From assembly GCF_022549785.1 (NCBI RefSeq), contig NZ_JAKZGO010000016.1, positions 36,227-100,226 of the forward strand: 64,000 nt of DNA, given 5' to 3'. This DNA comes from Belliella alkalica (GTDB taxonomy: Bacteria > Bacteroidota > Bacteroidia > Cytophagales > Cyclobacteriaceae). Positions 9,167-16,880 of the stretch are shown one piece after another. Both the position numbers and the translations under genes were made by a program. How positions within the stretch are numbered: position 1 is the first letter of the stretch; each line of letters starts with the position of its first letter. The notes under the pieces were generated by a model. The model worked only from the letters and a program-made list of their open reading frames with translations, did not search any database and had not been told where the DNA came from.

Positions 9167-9373
9167 TTATTCCTCTACAAATTCTAAAATGTCTCCAGGC
9201 TGACATTCCAAAGCCTTGCAAATCGCTTCCAAGGTGTTGAAGCGAATTGCTTTTGCTTTTCCGGTTTTGAGAATTGAAAGATTGGAAAGTGTGATTTCTA
9301 CCTTTTCCGAAAGTTCATTCAATGACATTTTTCTTTTGGCCATCATCACGTCCAAGTTTACAATAATTGGCAT
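9167..9373 (-). CDS. Small XRE-family (Cro/CI) DNA-binding protein
   Basis: 68 residues, essentially one helix-turn-helix: NLDVMMAKRKMSLNELSEKVEI followed by the recognition helix region TLSNLSILKTGKAKAIRF, then LEAICKALECQPGDILEF. Matches the short YozG-like Cro/CI group. Its ATG is 3 bp behind the stop of the DUF2975 membrane protein gene. That pairing is common in bacteria and suggests the membrane protein and the regulator work together. It probably autoregulates through the twin palindromes upstream of the operon (9957-9991); this is inference. Confidence 0.88.
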   Translation of the reverse strand: MPIIVNLDVMMAKRKMSLNELSEKVEITLSNLSILKTGKAKAIRFNTLEAICKALECQPGDILEFVEE

Positions 9374-9376
9374 AGG

Positions 9377-9925
9377 TCAAATAGTTAGTTCGTTTTCAGA
9401 TTGGATTTCAAGTCCTCTTTTGAAAACCCTTGCAATCGCATATATGATGATCCCCATAAATAGGAATTCGAAAGATCCTCCAGAAAACTCACCCAATCCG
9501 TTCAGCTCAAATCCTTTTTTAGAAAGCCATTTGAAATGGGCAGTGGTTAAAATGATCAAAAAGGCAACCTGAATGCTTGTTTCACCGATTTTGGAAATTA
9601 ATTTGTAAATCTCCTTGCTGAAAGGGTTCATCAAATCGATTTTCAAGAAAATTCTTATCATTATATAAAAAATATAGGCCTTCAACGCCGTGATTGCTAC
9701 GATCAAAGATAGGACACTGATGTAATACCATAGATTTTGTTGCATCAATTCATAAAGATTTAATCCTTGATAAAGATTCTGTGCTACAACAGGGTTAAAG
9801 ATACTCAATATTGAGGTAAACAATAGTGCTCCGACTTTAATACAAAGTCCGATAAAAATAGACCAAATCACAATAGTTAGTAGCATTAGTCCAGTTTGGG
9901 TTTCCCATTTTTTCTTCCATTCCAT
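9377..9925 (-). CDS. DUF2975-type membrane protein
   Basis: 182 residues from the ATG at 9925 (MEWKKKWETQ). Four hydrophobic helices are visible: GLMLLTIVIWSIFIGLCI, YYISVLSLIVAITAL, the segment around TSIQVAFLIILTTA, and FEFLFMGIIIYAIARVF. The core NPFSKEI and the ending IIYAIARVFKRGLEIQSENELTI fit DUF2975, whose members usually sit directly beside a short XRE regulator, as here. An upstream ATG at 9979 would overlap the palindromic operator candidate, so the downstream start is preferred. Function unknown; a membrane sensor or modulator of the XRE protein is inferred from context. Confidence 0.8.
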   Translation of the reverse strand: MEWKKKWETQTGLMLLTIVIWSIFIGLCIKVGALLFTSILSIFNPVVAQNLYQGLNLYELMQQNLWYYISVLSLIVAITALKAYIFYIMIRIFLKIDLMNPFSKEIYKLISKIGETSIQVAFLIILTTAHFKWLSKKGFELNGLGEFSGGSFEFLFMGIIIYAIARVFKRGLEIQSENELTI

Positions 9926-9956
9926 AGTTTTGATATTTTTGTATGCATCAAAGTTT

Positions 9957-9991
9957 AATAAATATTTATTGATAAACAATAAATATTTATT
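9957..9991. promoter_or_regulatory. Twin 14-bp palindromes, candidate operator
   Basis: The perfect palindrome AATAAATATTTATT occurs at 9957-9970 and again at 9978-9991. The copies are 21 bp apart centre to centre (two helical turns), 32 bp upstream of the DUF2975 start. The position and geometry suit dimers of the XRE protein encoded by the same operon. The DNA is AT-rich, so chance occurrence of one copy is conceivable; two identical phased copies are less likely. Confidence 0.5.
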
Positions 9992-10246
9992 ATTTATTTA
10001 AAAATTATTTGATAGTGTGATTGACATGATAGGGTTTTTCGCTTAATCCAAATCAAGTTTCAAGTCATCCTTGATCGTGTAAATAAATAAAACTGGATTT
10101 TATCAGTCCAATATTAAATTGATTCTTATTGTTATAGTTTTTAATTAATATAATAATTTTGTAATTTTTTATGATAATTACATAACGAAAATGATGTAGT
10201 TCATCACCACCTTTGTTCATATCGGAGCTACAATTATTTATTTAAG
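9992..10246. other. AT-rich intergenic region between divergent units
   Basis: Separates the DUF2975/XRE operon (leftward) from the stress cassette (rightward). Apart from the palindromes at its left edge I see only AT-rich sequence that should hold promoters for the rightward genes. No RNA gene or longer repeat is apparent. Confidence 0.4.
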
Positions 10247-10366
10247 ATGAATAAAATATTCAAAGTACTATTAGCAGGTTATGGTGCTAAAAAATTTGGT
10301 GGTGGGTGTTTAGGGACAATTGTTGTCTTTCTAATCATTTACTTTCTTTTAGGTCAGTGTAGCTAA
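10247..10366 (+). CDS. 39-residue glycine-rich small membrane protein
   Basis: Short gene with ATG at 10247 and TAA at 10364-10366. The peptide starts MNKIFKVLLAGYGAKKFGG, continues with a second Gly patch and one hydrophobic helix (TIVVFLIIYFLLG) and ends QCS. The pattern 'AGYGAKKxGGG + one helix' is one I associate with tiny conserved membrane proteins of Bacteroidota. It lies 54 bp upstream of the glycine-zipper stress protein and may share its promoter. Function unknown. Coding status is supported by the coherent basic-then-hydrophobic design. Confidence 0.6.
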   Translation: MNKIFKVLLAGYGAKKFGGGCLGTIVVFLIIYFLLGQCS

Positions 10367-10420
10367 ATTGCTGATTGACAATGTTAAAAAAACATTTGTT
10401 TCACAAAAAATTATTTTAAA

Positions 10421-10984
10421 ATGGAAAATTCAAAGAACCACAATGAAGGATTAGTTAACAAGACTTCTGAAAAAAGAGTGCTTACAGGTATGTTTAGTGA
10501 TAGACAAAGTACAGAGAAAGCATACAATACACTTCATGAAAGAGGATATTCACAAGAGGAAATTAACTTGATCATGTCAAATGATACTAGGGAAAAGCAC
10601 TTTAATGATGATGCATCCAAAGAAACCGAAATAGGTACCAAAGCAGCAGAACATGCTGGCAAAGGGTCTGCAATAGGTGGGACATTGGGAGCAATCGCTG
10701 GAGTGGTTGCGGCAATCGGTACAAGTGTAGCAATTCCTGGGCTCGGGATATTGATAGCAGGACCTATAGCTGCTGGATTGGCAGGTGCAGGTGCAGGTGG
10801 TCTTGCAGGTGGTGTTATTGGAGCTTTGGTTGGTTCTGGTATCCCAGAAGCAAGAGCAAAGTTATATGAATCTGGAATTGAGGATGGCAATGTAGTCATC
10901 TCTGTAACTCCAAAAAATGAAGAGGATGCCAAGTTTTTGGAAGAAAATTGGAAAACAAACCGAGGTGAAGAAATTCACTGGTAG
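10421..10984 (+). CDS. General-stress-type protein with glycine-zipper segment
   Basis: 187 residues. N-terminal region (about 20-55: RVLTGMFSDRQSTEKAYNTL, then HERGYSQEEINLIMS) resembles the YflT/general stress protein 17M fold. A long Gly/Ala-rich hydrophobic hairpin follows (about 80-145, with repeats such as GAGAGGLAGG), typical of glycine-zipper membrane-associating segments. The C-terminal part (GIEDGNVVISVTPKNEEDA) repeats the small alpha/beta motif. No signal peptide. Neighbours (DUF4142 lipoprotein, tiny membrane protein) suggest an envelope or osmotic stress set. A terminator hairpin follows the gene. Confidence 0.75.
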   Translation: MENSKNHNEGLVNKTSEKRVLTGMFSDRQSTEKAYNTLHERGYSQEEINLIMSNDTREKHFNDDASKETEIGTKAAEHAGKGSAIGGTLGAIAGVVAAIGTSVAIPGLGILIAGPIAAGLAGAGAGGLAGGVIGALVGSGIPEARAKLYESGIEDGNVVISVTPKNEEDAKFLEENWKTNRGEEIHW

Positions 10985-10999
10985 AATCTAAATGCCAAG

Positions 11000-11036
11000 T
11001 ATGCGAAGAGCTTGAGACAAGCTTTTCGCATATTTA
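11000..11036 (+). terminator. Intrinsic terminator after the glycine-zipper gene
   Basis: 14-bp stem with one G-T pair (TATGCGAAGAGCTT with AAGCTTTTCGCATA), 5-base loop, followed by TTTAT. The T-run is short, so termination may be partial and allow read-through into the DUF4142 gene. Confidence 0.7.
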
Positions 11037-11058
11037 TCAAAACTAAACCAACTATTAT

Positions 11059-11676
11059 ATGAAAAGAAAAACCAATTTAAAATCTATCCTGATCTATACT
11101 TTGTGTCTGGCAGGACCGATATTCTTGGCTTATTCTTGTACTGAAAATAAAACTTCAGATTCAAAGGATATTGCACAGGAAGAAAACATGGCAAAGTTGA
11201 CCAATGATGACAGAACAATTGTAGTTATCGATAATGATAGTGACACTCAGTTTTTGATGGATGCAGCAGAAATGCAATTGGAAGAAATCAAATTGGGACA
11301 ACTCGCTCAGCAGAATGGAGATTCTGAACATGTAAAAGAATTAGGAAAGATGATGGAAAATGATCATTCCAAAGCACATGCAGAATTGGTGGCGCTTGCA
11401 CGTTCCAAATCAGTTTCTATCCCTACTACAGCTACAGAAGATACCCAAAAAGCTTATGATAAATTAGCTGATGAAAAAGGGAATGAATTTGGGAAGTCTT
11501 ACAGCAAAATGATGGTAGATCATCATGAAGATGCTATAGATAAATTTGAAAAAGCATCCAAAGATTCTGAAGATCCAGAAATCAGAGCTTGGGCAACTGA
11601 GAAACTGCCAAGTTTGAGAGCACATTTGTCTCACGCTGAAGCTTGTAAAGAAAAATGTGAAAAAATGAAATCTTAA
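11059..11676 (+). CDS. DUF4142 lipoprotein (ferritin-like helical domain)
   Basis: 205 residues. Lipoprotein signal with lipobox AYSC and acylated C27. The DUF4142 domain follows: DAAEMQLEEIKLGQLAQQNG, then VKELGKMMENDHSKAHAEL, then SYSKMMVDHHEDAIDKFEKA. The spaced HS/HHED residues resemble the helical-bundle His/Glu positions of ferritin-like families. DUF4142 proteins are often in envelope stress settings and their function is not established. Downstream lies a wobble-paired terminator at 11791. Confidence 0.88.
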   Translation: MKRKTNLKSILIYTLCLAGPIFLAYSCTENKTSDSKDIAQEENMAKLTNDDRTIVVIDNDSDTQFLMDAAEMQLEEIKLGQLAQQNGDSEHVKELGKMMENDHSKAHAELVALARSKSVSIPTTATEDTQKAYDKLADEKGNEFGKSYSKMMVDHHEDAIDKFEKASKDSEDPEIRAWATEKLPSLRAHLSHAEACKEKCEKMKS

Positions 11677-11790
11677 TATTTAGGTTTCGGAATAATTGAA
11701 ATATCATAGATTCAACAATGGTTTTTGTAAAGATTGTAGACTCTGCAAGAGATCATGAATCAAATGAGTTTTGAGACTTTTAGTTTCACA

Positions 11791-11824
11791 AATGCAGCAG
11801 ACTTTGTTTGCTGTATTTTTTTTT
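11791..11824 (+). terminator. Intrinsic terminator
   Basis: 9-bp stem AATGCAGCA/TGCTGTATT (one G-T pair), 9-base loop, then a run of about ten T's. It ends the stress-cassette transcript before the HMA-like/AraC gene. Confidence 0.78.
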
Positions 11825-11970
11825 CAATTTATTGTGGTATTTGAAATGGATATTGTGGCTACCTGTTTGTCCTGATTTTTATTTAAATCAATTCAAACAC
11901 CGCTTTGCTTTTAAAAATTGGCCAGATTTTAGTTTTATTAAATATTACTCACCTTAAAATTGTCAGGCTT

Positions 11971-12531
11971 ATGAAAATCTATGTTAAAAACATGGCTTGT
12001 GAAAGTTGCAAGCTTGTAGTGAAAGAAGCTTTAGAAGAATTGGATATCGAAGTGGAGAAGGTGGACTTGGGTGAAATCGATACCAAAGAAGATGTGTCCG
12101 ATGAAGATAAAAAGAAGTTAAATGACAAAATCAAGAAAGTAGGACTGGAACTGCTCGAAAAAAGGCAGGGGATTTTGATTGAAAAAATCAGGAAAGTAAT
12201 AATTGATTATGTGTACAATTCAGAAGATAAGCCACATGTAAATTTCTCTGTCTTGCTAAGCGAAGAGCTCAACAACAGTTACCCATATTTGGCAAATTTT
12301 TTCTCAGAAATAGAAGCAACCACAATCGAGCAATACATCATAGCCTTGAAAGTAGAAAGGATTAAAGAGCTTATTATGTTTGGCGAAGACACATTATCAG
12401 AAATTGCTGATAAGTTACATTACAGCAGCGTGGCACATTTGTCAGCACAGTTCAAGAAAGTCACAGGACTAACACCTTCTCATTTCAAAGCCTTAAAAGA
12501 AAAAAGAAGGATTTCGATACAGAATATTTAA
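11971..12531 (+). CDS. AraC-type regulator with heavy-metal-associated-like N-terminus
   Basis: 186 residues from the ATG at 11971; the frame opens at 11905 but that extension is not protein-like. The N-terminus MKIYVKNMACESCKLVVKEA carries a CxxC (C10, C13) in the position of the copper/heavy-metal binding motif of HMA domains. It is followed by a short acidic linker and an AraC/XylS helix-turn-helix (about 90-180: TLSEIADKLHYSSVAHLSAQ, FKKVTGLTPSHFKALK). The first half is much shorter than a usual AraC sensor domain. A metal- or redox-responsive regulator is a plausible reading; targets are unknown. Confidence 0.8.
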   Translation: MKIYVKNMACESCKLVVKEALEELDIEVEKVDLGEIDTKEDVSDEDKKKLNDKIKKVGLELLEKRQGILIEKIRKVIIDYVYNSEDKPHVNFSVLLSEELNNSYPYLANFFSEIEATTIEQYIIALKVERIKELIMFGEDTLSEIADKLHYSSVAHLSAQFKKVTGLTPSHFKALKEKRRISIQNI

Positions 12532-12644
12532 TTGCACTGCAAGATTTTTGGTTATTTATATCAAATGGAGTGAATCAAAAGCGAGATGAGATGAGATATT
12601 TGAGACACTATTGACTTGACAATCAAATGAGAATATGCCCTGTA

Positions 12645-12682
12645 AAGCCTGTACCGTGCCGAAAGTTATCGGCACGGGAGGC
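12645..12682. repeat. REP-like palindromic repeat, copy 1
   Basis: AAGCCTGTACCGTGCC pairs with GGCACGGGAGGC across a 10-base loop. It belongs to the family seen at 12749, 37110, 44621 and 62359 (core GCCTGTCCCG ... CGGGAGGC). Confidence 0.7.
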
Positions 12683-12748
12683 ATTTGATATGAATATCGG
12701 GTCATGACCTGATGACAAAAGAATTAAATTAAAAACTTCTACTGAAAA

Positions 12749-12805
12749 GCCTGTCCCGATAATTTCGGGAGGCAATTGACACTAACATTGGGTTGAAACC
12801 CAATG
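12749..12805. repeat. REP-like palindromic repeat, copy 2, with satellite hairpin
   Basis: GCCTGTCCCGATAATTTC plus GGGAGGC at 12749-12773 forms a stem. The same 24 bases are found in reverse at 44621-44644. A second hairpin follows (ACATTGGGTTG/AACCCAATGT, about 12784-12806). Copy 1 has a comparable follow-up (ATCGGGTCATGACCTGAT), so the repeat unit is probably compound. Confidence 0.72.
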
Positions 12806-12822
12806 TAATGGTAAATGTCTGA

Positions 12823-13686
12823 TTAATATACCTTTTTCAAATATACTTCTGCACTGAGTGGTTTTCTTTTGAGAAGTTTTTCCAAATCAGATTTATTTGT
12901 TTCGAATTCACCATTACTGATCGCTTCGGAAAATCCTGCAAACATACCAATGTACTCTGAGGGAACTCCTGCATTTTCTAAAGTGCTTTCATATTCTGAT
13001 TTGCTTGGGTTAATATAGGCCACAGTTTTGTTGGTGATCTTGCTAAGAATATCTGCAATATCTGAAATTGATACATTTTCTACATTACTGAAATTGTATG
13101 ATTTTCCTTCATGCCCAGCTTCAATCAGTACATTTCCAATAGCTTCTGCCATATCAGCTCTTGAAGCAAAAGCACCCTTTCCTTCACCTGCAGGTAAGTA
13201 AATACCATTTTCCAAGACTTTTTCTCCAAAAAATATTGGTAACATTTCTAAATAGAGGTTGTTTTCGAGGATTGTGTAAGGGGTACCACTTTCTTTTATA
13301 AGTTTCACCGTGTGGAGGTGAGATTCCGAAACAAAGCTAATTGGAGACGAATCAGTAGGATTGTTGCTGAAGAAGCTTGTGTACAATAATTGCTTCACAC
13401 CTGATTCAATGGCTGCGCTAACTGCATTTTCGTGCTGCTTTGATCTATTGACGGTGTCCGAGCTCGATATCAATAGCAATTTTTCAACACCTTGGAATGC
13501 GGATTTCAGAGATTCATAATCACCATAGTTTCCTTCTTTTATTTTCAATCCTTTTGATTTTAAGTCCTCAGCCTTTGACTTGTCTCTTACAAGAGCAGTT
13601 ATTTCATTTGGATTAACACCTTTGCGAAGCAAGTTTTCTATTGTAAGTTGGCCTAGTTGGCCTGTAGCACCTGTTATTAAGATCAT
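12823..13686 (-). CDS. NmrA-like NAD(P)-dependent reductase (QorB-type SDR)
   Basis: 287 residues from the ATG at 13686. Begins MILITGATGQLGQLTIENLL, with the GATGQLG dinucleotide-binding loop of atypical short-chain dehydrogenases. It then has ALVRDKSKAEDLKSKG, an NADP-favouring basic patch, and GVEKLLLISS. Overall it fits the NAD(P)H:quinone oxidoreductase type 2/NmrA group. Divergent from an HxlR regulator with shared palindromic sites between them; that arrangement is common for HxlR regulators controlling oxidoreductases that handle quinones or electrophiles. Substrate not determined. Confidence 0.85.
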   Translation of the reverse strand: MILITGATGQLGQLTIENLLRKGVNPNEITALVRDKSKAEDLKSKGLKIKEGNYGDYESLKSAFQGVEKLLLISSSDTVNRSKQHENAVSAAIESGVKQLLYTSFFSNNPTDSSPISFVSESHLHTVKLIKESGTPYTILENNLYLEMLPIFFGEKVLENGIYLPAGEGKGAFASRADMAEAIGNVLIEAGHEGKSYNFSNVENVSISDIADILSKITNKTVAYINPSKSEYESTLENAGVPSEYIGMFAGFSEAISNGEFETNKSDLEKLLKRKPLSAEVYLKKVY

Positions 13687-13745
13687 GTGTATATTATTTA
13701 AATTGATAAATTGATTCCTCACAAAAGTAATTTATATTTACTTCT

Positions 13746-13775
13746 TAAAGTATAGTGATATACTAAAGTATAGTG
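13746..13775. promoter_or_regulatory. Candidate HxlR operator in divergent promoter
   Basis: TTAAAGTATAGTG at 13745-13757 is followed 18 bp on by CTAAAGTATAGTG at 13763-13775. Within them AGTATA-GTGA-TATACT (13749-13764) and TATACTAAAGTATA (13759-13772) are inverted repeats. The site lies between the reductase start (13686) and the HxlR start (13810), where an autoregulated winged-helix dimer would be expected to bind. Confidence 0.55.
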
Positions 13776-13809
13776 TGTAATTTTGTTTCGTGAAAATAGA
13801 ATTGAAAAA

Positions 13810-14178
13810 ATGGAAGAAATATTAGGCATACAGGAAATCAAAGCTTGCCCAATAAGGTATGTTTTGGCAATCAATGATACTTTGAATGTTATCAGTGGAA
13901 AATGGAAACTTCCCATCATAGGATCCATCTTGTTTGGTAAAAAGAGATTTACCGAAATCCAGCGGAACATTGCCAAGATCACACCTAGGATGCTAAGTAA
14001 GGAGTTGAAGGAACTGGAATTGAATGGGATTGTGACCAGAAATGTATATGACACCACGCCGGTATCAGTAGAATATGAGCTTTCCGAATCGGGAAAAAAT
14101 ATCGTGGAAGTTTTGGATAAAATGGTTGATTGGGGATTGAGTCATAGAAAATCAATTATGGGAGAAAATCAAAAGTGA
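13810..14178 (+). CDS. HxlR-family winged-helix regulator
   Basis: 122 residues from ATG 13810; an upstream TTG frame extension is ignored. HxlR signature: CPIRYVLAINDTLNVISGKW, KLPIIGSILFGKKRFTEIQRNI in shortened form, ITPRMLSKELKELELNGIV, and the wing YELSESGKN. The Cys at about residue 13 just before the helix is the position used by redox- or aldehyde-sensing HxlR proteins. Divergent from the NmrA-like reductase, which is its likely target. Confidence 0.92.
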   Translation: MEEILGIQEIKACPIRYVLAINDTLNVISGKWKLPIIGSILFGKKRFTEIQRNIAKITPRMLSKELKELELNGIVTRNVYDTTPVSVEYELSESGKNIVEVLDKMVDWGLSHRKSIMGENQK

Positions 14179-14237
14179 TCCACAATTCAATCAAAATCTT
14201 TTTCAATATCACTGAGATGATACCCCTAAAGAGGATG

Positions 14238-14654
14238 TCATTTTCTCCAAGTAAAAATATAAAGCATGATCACTTTGGAATAGCGCAAACTCCATGGTAC
14301 AGTAACTATTGCAGGAACGAATATCATCAAGTAATAAACCCAAAGCGGAGGATTGCTGAAAATAAAATAGGTGAGGAAACCAAAAACCACAAACAATGCT
14401 ACACCAAAAGCATAAGTGAGAAACATTGAGATTTGGTAAAACCCTGGTTCGGGCATAAACTTGAATCCACAATTGGGGCATGCTTCCTTAAGTTCATTGA
14501 ATCTTGAGAGATCTGTAGCCTTTGATTTGAACATATATCCTTTTGTACAAATTGGACATTTACAGGCAGCCATGGATTGCCAAAGATTTCCTTTATCAAT
14601 GCTTTTTGACAAGGTTTCAGAATGATTTGAATTTTGATAATCCCTACTTTCCAT
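14238..14654 (-). CDS. DUF983 membrane protein
   Basis: 138 residues. Zinc-ribbon-like Cys pairs CKCPIC (about 31-36) and CPNC (about 59-62) precede two membrane helices (FLTYAFGVALFVVFGFLTYF, and VYYLMIFVPAIVTVPWSLRY). This is the DUF983 layout. Function unknown; frequent in Bacteroidota and alphaproteobacteria. Convergent with the HxlR gene and ending 60 bp from it. Confidence 0.88.
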   Translation of the reverse strand: MESRDYQNSNHSETLSKSIDKGNLWQSMAACKCPICTKGYMFKSKATDLSRFNELKEACPNCGFKFMPEPGFYQISMFLTYAFGVALFVVFGFLTYFIFSNPPLWVYYLMIFVPAIVTVPWSLRYSKVIMLYIFTWRK

Positions 14655-14763
14655 CTTTATTTAATCTTATTTTACTTGCAAATTTCGATAATTATCTTTT
14701 TTATACTTATAAGAAAAGTAGCAAGTATTAGGATGATTCAGACATGTCTGTTAATTTTAAAAT

Positions 14764-15636
14764 ATGAAGAGTGTATTTCCAATCCTTAATATCGATCAGT
14801 TTCCAGCGGAGCGAAATGGGGAATTTTATGCAAATGATATTCGAAGTCACATCGATCTGCATCATCATCATATCAGCAAACCGCATAAGCATGATTTTTA
14901 CCTGACAGTCATTTTCACCGAAGGGAGTGGCTTTCATGAAATTGATTTCAACTCATATAAAGTAACTGCGGGTTCTGTATTTTTGCTCAAGCCTGGCCAA
15001 ACCCACTTCTGGGACTTGTCTGATGATATTTCTGGCTATGTGATTTTGCACAGTAAGCTGTTTTTTGACCTGAATTACTCCAAAAGATCAATTGATAATT
15101 TTCCGTTTTTCTATTCCGTCCAAAATGATCCAAGTATTTATCTTGACTTGGAAAATATGGAGGAAGTCGTACAGATTTTTAGAGCAATAAAACATGAATA
15201 TGATTCTGATAAAATTTTCAAACATCAGAAGATCGGTAGTCTGACAGACTTGCTCTACATTGCATTGAGCAGAGTGTATCAGTCAAAAATCAGTGTTTCT
15301 GGACATCATTCAGGGATTCAACTTGAGCAGTTGAGAAAGTTGGAATCCCTCATTGATCAATATTATTTGTCTGAAAAATCAGCGGCTTTTTACGCAGAAC
15401 GGATGAATATTAGCTCTAGGCATCTCAATAGAATTATTCAAAATCTTTTGGGGAAAACTACAACAGATTTGATCTTAGAAAGGGTGATGCTTGAGGCACA
15501 AAGACTTTTGTCCGCTTCAAAGATGACAGTATCAGAATTATCGGGTTTTCTTGGTTATGAAGATCAATCTTACTTTTCGCGACTATTCAAAAACAGGCTT
15601 GGTATCAGTCCCACAGAATTTAGCAAGAGGTATTGA
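14764..15636 (+). CDS. AraC-family regulator with cupin sensor domain
   Basis: 290 residues. The N-terminal cupin has a His-rich strand (IDLHHHHISKPHKHDFYLTV) and the second half KPGQTHFWDLS. The C-terminal AraC/XylS helix-turn-helix pair is at about 195-290 (SAAFYAERMNISSRHLNRII ... SELSGFLGYEDQSYFSRLFK, NRLGISPTEF). Typical length and design of single-effector AraC activators. It stops 2 bp before the end of the convergent DUF1801 gene. Effector and targets unknown. Confidence 0.92.
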   Translation: MKSVFPILNIDQFPAERNGEFYANDIRSHIDLHHHHISKPHKHDFYLTVIFTEGSGFHEIDFNSYKVTAGSVFLLKPGQTHFWDLSDDISGYVILHSKLFFDLNYSKRSIDNFPFFYSVQNDPSIYLDLENMEEVVQIFRAIKHEYDSDKIFKHQKIGSLTDLLYIALSRVYQSKISVSGHHSGIQLEQLRKLESLIDQYYLSEKSAAFYAERMNISSRHLNRIIQNLLGKTTTDLILERVMLEAQRLLSASKMTVSELSGFLGYEDQSYFSRLFKNRLGISPTEFSKRY

Positions 15637-15638
15637 AA

Positions 15639-15992
15639 TTATAGTGAAGTGTAGAGATTCAAACCTTCTTTGAGGATTTCTTCGATGGTCTTTACGGGCA
15701 AATCCAAATTTGGATTTACCCTAAAGATTTTCATTCTTTTTCTACTTCCTTTTTCCAAAGCTTCATGCTTGATTAGATTTCCATCTGCCATCAAGATATA
15801 TGGCTCATCAATTTTTTTGTCGATCCACAGATAACAGAAGATTTTTTTCTTGAAATAAAAACAAGGCATGCCGTACTTGATTGTCTCGGAAATGTCTTTG
15901 TTTTGTCCAAGGATAATGCTACGCAAAGCAAGCAAACAACTCTTGTTTGGTTCTGATTTATTAAGATAGCAGTTGAGAATTCCTTCAGCCAT
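15639..15992 (-). CDS. DUF1801-like small protein
   Basis: 117 residues. The pattern LRSIILGQNKDISETIKYGMPCFYF and VNPNLDLP near the end fits DUF1801 (YdhG-type, SCP2-like fold). No signal peptide. It follows the GyrI-like gene by 5 bp, so the two form an operon. Family members are found near small-molecule-binding regulators; function unknown. Confidence 0.75.
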   Translation of the reverse strand: MAEGILNCYLNKSEPNKSCLLALRSIILGQNKDISETIKYGMPCFYFKKKIFCYLWIDKKIDEPYILMADGNLIKHEALEKGSRKRMKIFRVNPNLDLPVKTIEEILKEGLNLYTSL

Positions 15993-15997
15993 TTTGA

Positions 15998-16456
15998 TTA
16001 TTTTACGGCTATAAATATGTCAATTTCGGCTGCTTCTTGGTTTTGGGATTTTTCTCCATAGACTTCAAAGTCAGTTGTATAGAGCCTTGGTAAATCTGAA
16101 TTCCAAATTTTCAACCATTCCTCATATACGATATTATCCTTTAAGTTACCTTTTGCAGTGAACTTCTTATAGGTTTTACTTTCAACAATTTTTCCTACCA
16201 TTCCTTCAGGAATACTTTCCAGGGAATTTACTTTACAGCCTAAAATGGCTGTGTAAGGACGAGTGTGATCTTTTTCGTAATCAGTATAAATACAATAAAC
16301 TGAATCATCGATTCTATTGGGGATTTTTGCCATGATGCTTTCCTCAAAAAACTTACCCCAAATCGCAGGCATATCTGTAGCTGCTTGACTATTTTCATTT
16401 GAGGTTCTTACAGAGATTCCGATTACCATAAAAGGCTCTAAAGTGATATTATCCAT
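15998..16456 (-). CDS. GyrI-like/AraC effector-binding-domain protein
   Basis: 152 residues made of a stand-alone GyrI-like (SOUL-related effector-binding) domain: PFMVIGISVRTSN, then IWGKFFEE, then YCIYTDYEKDHTRPYTAILG, then YKKFTAKG and IWNSDLPRLYTTDFEVYGE, ending in EIDIFIAVK. The conserved Glu/Tyr pocket residues expected for binding small aromatic or hydrophobic ligands are present near the end. Likely a ligand-binding or sequestering accessory without a DNA-binding domain; operon with DUF1801. Confidence 0.82.
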   Translation of the reverse strand: MDNITLEPFMVIGISVRTSNENSQAATDMPAIWGKFFEESIMAKIPNRIDDSVYCIYTDYEKDHTRPYTAILGCKVNSLESIPEGMVGKIVESKTYKKFTAKGNLKDNIVYEEWLKIWNSDLPRLYTTDFEVYGEKSQNQEAAEIDIFIAVK

Positions 16457-16880
16457 TTCTATTTTTTTTGTTCGATGGTAAAACTAAGAAGCTTCTGTGA
16501 CAGCCCTATGTCAAGGGTCTCTAAAACTTTTACTTTTCAGGAAACTAATGACGCAAATTTTTCCATTTGTTTTTCAATTCCAGAAGCGCTATGTATCTGT
16601 TTTGCCTTAGGGATTTTTTGGAATATTTATAAGCTTGACAGACACGAAGATGTTGAAATTCAAGAATATAGATATACGGAACTTTGCCACTAATTAAAGA
16701 CAAGCCTGATTTAGCTTAGATCTGATATAAATTGATATTAGATACTCATAGATATTGAACATAAGCAAGCAATCGACTATGGAATTAAAGCTACTGGCAA
16801 AGAAGCGTATAATCATATTCAAGAATCAATAGAATCATTTTTAAAAATTCACAAATGATCTTTAAGCCAAAAAAAAATCT
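16457..16880. other. Intergenic region without a convincing gene
   Basis: 424 bp. A plus-strand frame from 16742 to 16858 reads as a helical peptide (IEHKQAIDYGIKATGKEAYN, then HIQESIESFLKIHK) with no start codon and could be the decayed 3' end of a lost gene. Nothing else is recognisable. Confidence 0.3.

Noticed and set aside
8997..9221. In-frame N-terminal extension of the beta-barrel receptor
   Set aside because: The internal ATG at 8996 starts a textbook signal peptide; the extension also runs into the 3' end of the XRE gene.
16742..16858. Short open frame IEHKQAIDYG...
   Set aside because: No start codon in frame and no recognisable family; kept only as a possible remnant.
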